Assembly: GCA_012959395.1 (NCBI GenBank)
Contig: DUDG01000012.1
Location: forward strand, 62,001 to 126,000
DNA from: Flavobacteriaceae bacterium
GTDB taxonomy: Bacteria > Bacteroidota > Bacteroidia > Flavobacteriales > Flavobacteriaceae
Reading direction: 5' to 3'
Length of the DNA stretch: 64,000 bases
Shown piece by piece: positions 58,313 through 64,000 of the stretch. Made by a program: the position numbers and the translations under genes. Numbering within the stretch: position 1 is the first letter of the stretch; each line of letters begins with the position of its first letter. A model generated the notes under the pieces. The model searched no databases. It was not told the origin of the DNA and saw only the letters and a program-made list of their open reading frames with translations.

Positions 58313-59467
58313 TTAAGCAGCTTTTACAGTTTTTAAACTTCTTTTAAGTCTTCTATTAATATTAGCTTCGATAACATAGTGATCAATAGTAGGGGCAAAA
58401 ACATTCATAAGTAATATTGCAAGCATTACACCTTCTGGATAAGCAGGGTTAAACACCCTAATTAATATACAAAATAACCCAACTAACAAACCATATATCC
58501 ATTTTCCTTTTACTGTTTGAGCAGCAGATACAGGGTCAGTAGCCATAAAAACTACTCCAAAAGCAAAACCGCCAACCATTAGGTGATTAATCCAACTAAA
58601 ATTCATAAGTTCATTTGCTCCCCATAAATTAAACATCAAACCAGTTGCCGCAGCTCCAATCACGCTTCCAACCATTATTCTCCAGCTGCCAACTCCAGTA
58701 AAAATTAAAATAAATGCACCAACTAAAACCATAAGAGTCGAAGTTTCAGCTATTGATCCGGGAATAGAGCCAATAAACATTTGTAGAGGTTCATATGGTA
58801 ATGCACTATTACCTGATGCTAGCATTCCTAATATTGTTTCACCAGAAACTCCATCAATATTAGAAGCTTCAGAAACCCAAACTTTGTTGCCTGACATATA
58901 TGTTGGATAGGCAAAAAAAGCAAATGCTCTTGCAGTCAATGCAGGGTTTAAAATATTCATTCCTGTTCCTCCAAATGCTTCTTTTCCTATAAATACAGCA
59001 AAAGCAACAGATAGCCCGACCATCCATAACGGAATATCTACTGGCATGATCATTGGAATTAGTAAGCCTGTGACTAAGTAACCTTCATTAATTTCATGTC
59101 CTCTAAAAACAGCAAAAGCAAATTCAATAGTAAGTCCTACTATATAAGAAACGGCAATCATTGGAAGAATTTTCATAGAACCATGAATCATTAAATCCAT
59201 AGAGTTGTAATCTATCCCTAATTGAGAATAATATTGAAACCCCGTGTTATATATACCATAAAAAAGAGCTGGTAATAAAGCTATAATTACAGTAATCATC
59301 GTTCTTTTAAGGTCTACCGCATCTCTAATATGAGCACCATGTTTTGTTGTATGATTTGGCACAAATAAGAATGTATCAAATGCATTAAAAGCAGGAGCAA
59401 ACTTTTCCCATTTTTCACCTTTATTAAAAGGTTTTTTTAGATTATCAATTGTATTTCTAATATTCAT
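58313..59467 (-). CDS. nqrB: Na+-translocating NADH:quinone reductase subunit B
   Basis: FVPNHTTKHGAHIRDAVDLKRTMITVIIALLPALFYGIYNTG..., IGKEAFGGTGMNILNPALTARAFAFFAYP. Confidence 0.97.
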   Translation of the reverse strand: MNIRNTIDNLKKPFNKGEKWEKFAPAFNAFDTFLFVPNHTTKHGAHIRDAVDLKRTMITVIIALLPALFYGIYNTGFQYYSQLGIDYNSMDLMIHGSMKILPMIAVSYIVGLTIEFAFAVFRGHEINEGYLVTGLLIPMIMPVDIPLWMVGLSVAFAVFIGKEAFGGTGMNILNPALTARAFAFFAYPTYMSGNKVWVSEASNIDGVSGETILGMLASGNSALPYEPLQMFIGSIPGSIAETSTLMVLVGAFILIFTGVGSWRIMVGSVIGAAATGLMFNLWGANELMNFSWINHLMVGGFAFGVVFMATDPVSAAQTVKGKWIYGLLVGLFCILIRVFNPAYPEGVMLAILLMNVFAPTIDHYVIEANINRRLKRSLKTVKAA

Positions 59468-59476
59468 ATTATACTA

Positions 59477-60832
59477 TTAACCAACTTCTGAAATCATTAA
59501 GTCAAGTCCTTTTCTAATTATATGTTGAGCTTCTATTTTAGAAGAAGATGAATAATCAATTAGAGAAAAATCTTCAGGAGCTACTTCATATATGCCTAAG
59601 TTTTCCATTTTTTCAATATTTCCAACCATGCATTCTTTTAGTAATTGCATTGGGAAAATATCCATTGGAAAAACTTTCTCCATTTCACCAGTTACAACAA
59701 AAGCTCTTTCCTCTCCATTAATGTTTGTATCCAAATCATACTTTTTGTCAGGAAATATCCATGAAAATGAAGTTTTATATATACTTGGTACTTTGTTATT
59801 AATAAAAGGAATCCATCCAAACATTCTATAATGATTTCCTTCTCTTAATATTGAAAAAGTATTATTGTAGAACCCAAGGTAATTATCTTTATCTACTGTC
59901 GATCCTGTTAAAATATCACCATTAATAAATCTTAACTGTTCATCTGTTTTTACTCCAGCATCATTTATTATTTTAGACAATTTAGATCCAATTATTGTTT
60001 TATAATATTGAGGGTGTTTTACTGGTGGACCAGAAATAGCTATGGTTCTTAAAGGATTATAAACACCCGTTAAAAAAAATCTTCCAATAATCGCTACATC
60101 TTCAGGGTTTATAGTCCAAACTTTTTCTCCACTATTAATTGGATCAACATGATGGATTTGAATACCTACATTACCAGCAGGATGAGGACCACTAACATCA
60201 TGAATTACAACATCATTAATTTCATTAATGAATGTCTTACTATCTTTTTCAATACAAATATTTAAATCACCATCTGTTAATTTTTTTAAAACTTGAACTC
60301 CAGTAATAAATTCATTTTTTTGATCATCTAATATGATTTGAAAATCAGCAGAGATTGGAGCAGTACTTAAAGTTGAAATAAAAATAGATTTGGGACTGTC
60401 TAAAGGATTAGCAATAATATCATAAGGCCTTTGTTTAATAAATGGCCAGCATCCAGAACCTAACAATAATTTTTTTAAATCATTCCCATTCAAATTTTCG
60501 AAATTTGAAATTTCAAATTCTTTTGATTTTTGAGTTTTATCAGAATCTATTACAATTTCAATAATTTTTCTTTTTGCACCTCTTAAAATATCTTTAACAA
60601 TCCCTGAAATTGGAGAGCAAAATTTAATTTCTTCATTATCTTTAGAATAAAAAACTACATCTCCAGCTTTTACATGATTACCGACTTTAACAACCATTTT
60701 AGGCTTAATTAAATGAAAATCTGAAGGGTTTAAAGAAATTGATTTTGGAAAGGCAGCTTTTTTAATAATATTTTTAGCAGCACCTTTTATGTTAATGGTT
60801 AAACCATTTTTAATCTTGATGTCATTTGACAT
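59477..60832 (-). CDS. nqrA: Na+-translocating NADH:quinone reductase subunit A
   Basis: IKIKNGLTINIKGAAKN..., VKVGNHVKAGDVVFYSKDNEEIKFCSPISGIV, HVDPINSGEKVWTINPEDVAIIGRFFLTG. Confidence 0.97.
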   Translation of the reverse strand: MSNDIKIKNGLTINIKGAAKNIIKKAAFPKSISLNPSDFHLIKPKMVVKVGNHVKAGDVVFYSKDNEEIKFCSPISGIVKDILRGAKRKIIEIVIDSDKTQKSKEFEISNFENLNGNDLKKLLLGSGCWPFIKQRPYDIIANPLDSPKSIFISTLSTAPISADFQIILDDQKNEFITGVQVLKKLTDGDLNICIEKDSKTFINEINDVVIHDVSGPHPAGNVGIQIHHVDPINSGEKVWTINPEDVAIIGRFFLTGVYNPLRTIAISGPPVKHPQYYKTIIGSKLSKIINDAGVKTDEQLRFINGDILTGSTVDKDNYLGFYNNTFSILREGNHYRMFGWIPFINNKVPSIYKTSFSWIFPDKKYDLDTNINGEERAFVVTGEMEKVFPMDIFPMQLLKECMVGNIEKMENLGIYEVAPEDFSLIDYSSSSKIEAQHIIRKGLDLMISEVG

Positions 60833-60839
60833 AATTAAT

Positions 60840-60855
60840 CTACTATAAATAGTAG
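60840..60855. promoter_or_regulatory. Perfect 7-bp-arm inverted repeat (CTACTAT-AA-ATAGTAG) in the nqrA leader, overlapping the predicted start of transcription
   Basis: Read directly; lies between a TAnnTTTG box and the nqrA ATG. Confidence 0.5.
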
Positions 60856-60857
60856 CG

Positions 60858-60865
60858 CAAATTTA
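60858..60865 (-). promoter_or_regulatory. -7 box TAAATTTG of the putative nqr operon promoter
   Basis: Reverse complement of caaattta matches TAnnTTTG; no clear -33 TTTG partner. Confidence 0.45.
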
Positions 60866-60984
60866 TTAATTAAAAGCATTAAGTAAAAGTTGATTTACTA
60901 TTATATTGTTTATTTATATTCATTCTAAATAATTAAATATTTACTTCTATAAATATTTAAAATTTAATATATTTATTGGATTAT

Positions 60985-62217
60985 ATGACAATTAATCCAT
61001 TCGATATAATAAAATTGCTTTTTCTATTTATCTGTATAAACAACCATAGTCAACAAAATTATACATCAAACAATATTAAAAGTGTCAAACTTTTAAATTC
61101 TAAAACAAATTCAAATTATCCAATAATTAATTTTAATGACCAATTAGAGCTGAGTTTTGACGATTTAGAAGCTGATGAAAAAGATTACTATTATAAAATA
61201 AATCACTTTGACTATAATTGGAAACCATCAGGACTTTTAAAATTAGAATTTTTAGAAGGTTTTGATGATATTAGAATAGACAATTTTAGAAATTCTTATA
61301 ACACACTTCAAAGATATACTCATTATAACCTTGAGCTTCCAAATGATAATTTTAACTTTAAAATATCAGGGAATTATTCTGTAAGCATTCATCTTTCTAA
61401 TGATGAAAAAGTTTTTGAAAAAAGATTCTCAATAACAGAAAATTTAGAAGGACTAAGTATGTCTATTTCAAAATCTAATAAAATAGAAAATATTGATATT
61501 TCACAAAATATTGATGTCACTATAAATTGCAATAATTGTTCAAAAATTTATAATAATTCATCTACACTAAGATTAGTTATCTTGAAAAACAATAATTGGT
61601 CAATTTCAAAAACTATTAAAAAGCCAAAATATGTTATAAACAATAAATTAATATATCGTGACATAAGTTTTAATGGAGGAAATGAGTATTTAAGTTTTGA
61701 CAGTTCGAATATTATTTCAACAAATTATAGAGTGTATAAAACAGAATTAATAAATTTATATCATACTTATATTGTAACCGATGATGAAAGAACAAACAAA
61801 AAATATGAATATAATCCAGATAATAATGGGTCTTTTATAATAAATGGGCCGTTCAGTAATTTAGATATTGAAAATGATTATTCAATTGTTCACTTCACCT
61901 TAAAACCAAATTCCATTAATTTAAAATCAAGAGTTTTTATCATCGGAGAATTTAATAATTTCAATCCTAATGAAACTTATGAATTAAGTTTAAATAAAAA
62001 TAAATATGAAGGTGATTTTAAATTTAAACAAGGTTACTATAATTACATTTATTATCATTTAAATAAATCAGATTCTGAAAATACAAATTATTTTGGAGGT
62101 GATTTTTGGCAAACCGAAAATGTCTACTCAGCTTTATTGTATCAAAAGAAAAATAATGATAAATATTTTAAATTAATTGGTCATTCTTCCATTTCTTCTT
62201 CAATTATAAAAAATTAA
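60985..62217 (+). CDS. DUF5103-type type IX secretion system plug protein
   Basis: NNIKSVKLLNSKTNSNYPIINFNDQLELSFDDLEADEKDYYYKINHFDYNWKPSGLLKLEFLEGFDDIRIDNFRNSYNTLQRYTHYNLELPN; upstream of apaG. Start is ATG at 60985 or TTG at 60976. Confidence 0.88.
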   Translation: MTINPFDIIKLLFLFICINNHSQQNYTSNNIKSVKLLNSKTNSNYPIINFNDQLELSFDDLEADEKDYYYKINHFDYNWKPSGLLKLEFLEGFDDIRIDNFRNSYNTLQRYTHYNLELPNDNFNFKISGNYSVSIHLSNDEKVFEKRFSITENLEGLSMSISKSNKIENIDISQNIDVTINCNNCSKIYNNSSTLRLVILKNNNWSISKTIKKPKYVINNKLIYRDISFNGGNEYLSFDSSNIISTNYRVYKTELINLYHTYIVTDDERTNKKYEYNPDNNGSFIINGPFSNLDIENDYSIVHFTLKPNSINLKSRVFIIGEFNNFNPNETYELSLNKNKYEGDFKFKQGYYNYIYYHLNKSDSENTNYFGGDFWQTENVYSALLYQKKNNDKYFKLIGHSSISSSIIKN

Positions 62218-62266
62218 CATTAGCTATTAGTTTTATTTTTTTTTAATCTATACATTAGCAAGTAAG

Positions 62267-62653
62267 ATGGTAAATTACGTAACCAAAGGAATTGACATAT
62301 CCGTTAAAAGTATTTACGATGGTTCTTATTTCAAGAATTATAGTCTGCACTTTTCATTTAACTATATCATAAAAATTACCAATCAAAGTAAAAATACAGT
62401 TCAATTAAAATCCAGGCATTGGAGAATATTTGACTCACTGAGTTCAGATATAATAATTGATGGTGAAGGAGTAATAGGTCAAAAACCATTAATTAACCCT
62501 GGAGAATCCTATGAATATTCTTCAGGCTGCCTTTTAACTTCCCCTGTAGGTGCTATGAGAGGTTTTTACAATATGATAGATGTTAATACAGGGGGGAAAT
62601 TTAGAGCCTATATTCCGACCTTTAAACTTACCGCTCCACAAGCCCTAAACTAA
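62267..62653 (+). CDS. apaG: ApaG-domain protein (Co2+/Mg2+ efflux protein ApaG)
   Basis: VTKGIDISVKSIYDGSYFKNYSLHFSFNYIIKITNQSKNTVQLKSRHWRIFDS..., GEGVIGQKPLINPGESYEYSSGC. Confidence 0.96.
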   Translation: MVNYVTKGIDISVKSIYDGSYFKNYSLHFSFNYIIKITNQSKNTVQLKSRHWRIFDSLSSDIIIDGEGVIGQKPLINPGESYEYSSGCLLTSPVGAMRGFYNMIDVNTGGKFRAYIPTFKLTAPQALN

Positions 62654-62681
62654 AACTCACTTTAATTTTAAAATACTATAA

Positions 62682-64000
62682 ATGGCAAATTCAACATTTC
62701 AAATACCTGATCTTAAAAACGAAGAAATTAAAGATTATATAAAAAATTCAAATGAAAGAAAAGAGGTAATTGAAACATATAATACAATGTATAATGAGAA
62801 TATTAAAATTCCGCTATATATAGGTAAAGAGGAGATTATTACAGAAGAAAGAAGAGATATTAACCCTCCTCATGATCATAATAAAATTGTTGGGTCATAT
62901 TCCATATGTAATTCAAGTCACGTTAAAAGTGCAATAAATTGTGCTTTAGAAATGAAAGATGAATGGACTAACACCCCTTGGGAAGATAGAGCAGCCATAT
63001 TTTTAAAAGCAGCTGAATTAATTGCAGGGCCCTATAGATCCAAAATAAATGCTGCTACAATGATTGGTCAATCTAAAACAATATTTCAATCAGAAATTGA
63101 TGCAGCATGTGAGTTAGTAGACTTTTTAAAACTCAATATAATCTACATGAGTGAAATCTATAAAGAACAACCTATTAATGTTGGAGATGTCTCAAATAAA
63201 CTAGAGTACAGACCGCTTGAAGGTTTTGTTTACGCCATAACTCCTTTTAATTTCACAGCAATAGGAGGCAATCTTTGTGCAAGTGCCGCTCTAATGGGTA
63301 ATGTTATTTTATGGAAACCTAGTGATCATCAAACTTATAGTGCTAAAGTTATTATGGATGTATTTAAGGAAGCTGGACTTCCAAAAGGGGTTATAAATAT
63401 GGTTACTGGAGACCCTGTTTTAATAACTGATATCGCTTTAAAAAACCCAAACCTTTCTGGAATTCATTTTACTGGATCTACTGATGTTTTTAAACAATTA
63501 TGGTCAAAAGTAGGCTCAAATATTAAGCTTTATAAAGATTATCCTAGAATTGTTGGTGAAACTGGAGGAAAAGATTTTATTTTCACACATCCATCTGCTA
63601 ATTCTAGAATAGTATCAACAGCTATAGTTAGAGGCGGATTTGAATATCAAGGTCAAAAATGTTCAGCAGCATCTAGAGTATATATTCCTAAATCAAAATC
63701 TTCTGAGATTTTTAAAAACTTAAAAGAGCAAATTAGTTCAATAACTCTAGGATCTCCTATAGATTTTGAACATTTCATGACAGCTGTAATTCATAAAAAT
63801 TCATATGATAAAATTGTAAACTACATAGAGCTTGCAAAAAATGATAAAGAAGCTGAAATTTTAATTGGCGGAGACTATGACGACTCAAAGGGATACTTTA
63901 TTTCTCCTACTATAATCGTAACATCAAATCCAAAATTTACTACAATGCAAGAAGAAATATTCGGTCCTGTAGTTACAATTTATGTTTATCCAGATAATGA
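62682..64000 (+). CDS. pruA: Delta-1-pyrroline-5-carboxylate dehydrogenase (runs off the right edge)
   Basis: Translation from ATG at 62682: MANSTFQIPDLKNEEIKDYIKNSNERKEV...ITPFNFTAIGGNLCASAALMGNVILWKPSD...GETGGKDFIFTHPSAN...GFEYQGQKCSAASRVYIP...; no stop in window so absent from the ORF track. Confidence 0.96.
   Translation, partial: MANSTFQIPDLKNEEIKDYIKNSNERKEVIETYNTMYNENIKIPLYIGKEEIITEERRDINPPHDHNKIVGSYSICNSSHVKSAINCALEMKDEWTNTPWEDRAAIFLKAAELIAGPYRSKINAATMIGQSKTIFQSEIDAACELVDFLKLNIIYMSEIYKEQPINVGDVSNKLEYRPLEGFVYAITPFNFTAIGGNLCASAALMGNVILWKPSDHQTYSAKVIMDVFKEAGLPKGVINMVTGDPVLITDIALKNPNLSGIHFTGSTDVFKQLWSKVGSNIKLYKDYPRIVGETGGKDFIFTHPSANSRIVSTAIVRGGFEYQGQKCSAASRVYIPKSKSSEIFKNLKEQISSITLGSPIDFEHFMTAVIHKNSYDKIVNYIELAKNDKEAEILIGGDYDDSKGYFISPTIIVTSNPKFTTMQEEIFGPVVTIYVYPDN

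Noticed and set aside
51338-59831. ORFs 51338..51523, 52038..52232, 54119..54379, 56053..56292, 56529..56873, 59592..59831
   Set aside because: Antisense shadows of gpmI, map, apbE, nqrF, nqrE and nqrA.
1-64000. CRISPR arrays, retrons, toxin-antitoxin pairs, biosynthetic gene clusters, prophage
   Set aside because: Scanned by eye on both strands; no regularly spaced repeats, reverse transcriptase, small paired TA ORFs, PKS/NRPS modules or phage structural genes seen.

Overview
This is a 64 kb, very AT-rich, densely coding chromosomal window. Gene content (SusC/SusD pair, PorV, GldJ, DUF5103-type T9SS plug protein, Nqr operon, PdhA/C, GcvP, PurEK, MurF) indicates a Bacteroidota genome, most likely a marine Flavobacteriales. 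Most of it is housekeeping: partial fusA, rpsG and rpsL at the left edge, nqrA-F with apbE, and partial pruA at the right edge. I see no rRNA, CRISPR array, transposase, integrase, phage genes or recognisable defence island. Two tRNAs are present: Val-GAC and Gly-TCC, both minus strand. The best candidates for under-described biology are: (1) a minus-strand cluster of two barrel-less proteins that look like SusC N-terminal domains (carboxypeptidase-regulatory fold plus an LD[EN]VVV motif), a small secreted protein and an M1 peptidase; (2) a secreted protein with two tandem TonB-C-like domains and no obvious membrane anchor; (3) a GH4 plus SSS-symporter pair; (4) a porV-gldJ locus without the expected neighbouring porU and cdd; (5) an NqrB with SGET where SGAT is expected at the flavinylation motif; (6) a perfect inverted repeat over the predicted nqrA transcription start, and another hairpin in the rpsL-rpsG spacer. 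I did not find a clear, wholly new multi-gene system. All functional calls were made by eye from the translations; no database searches were run.
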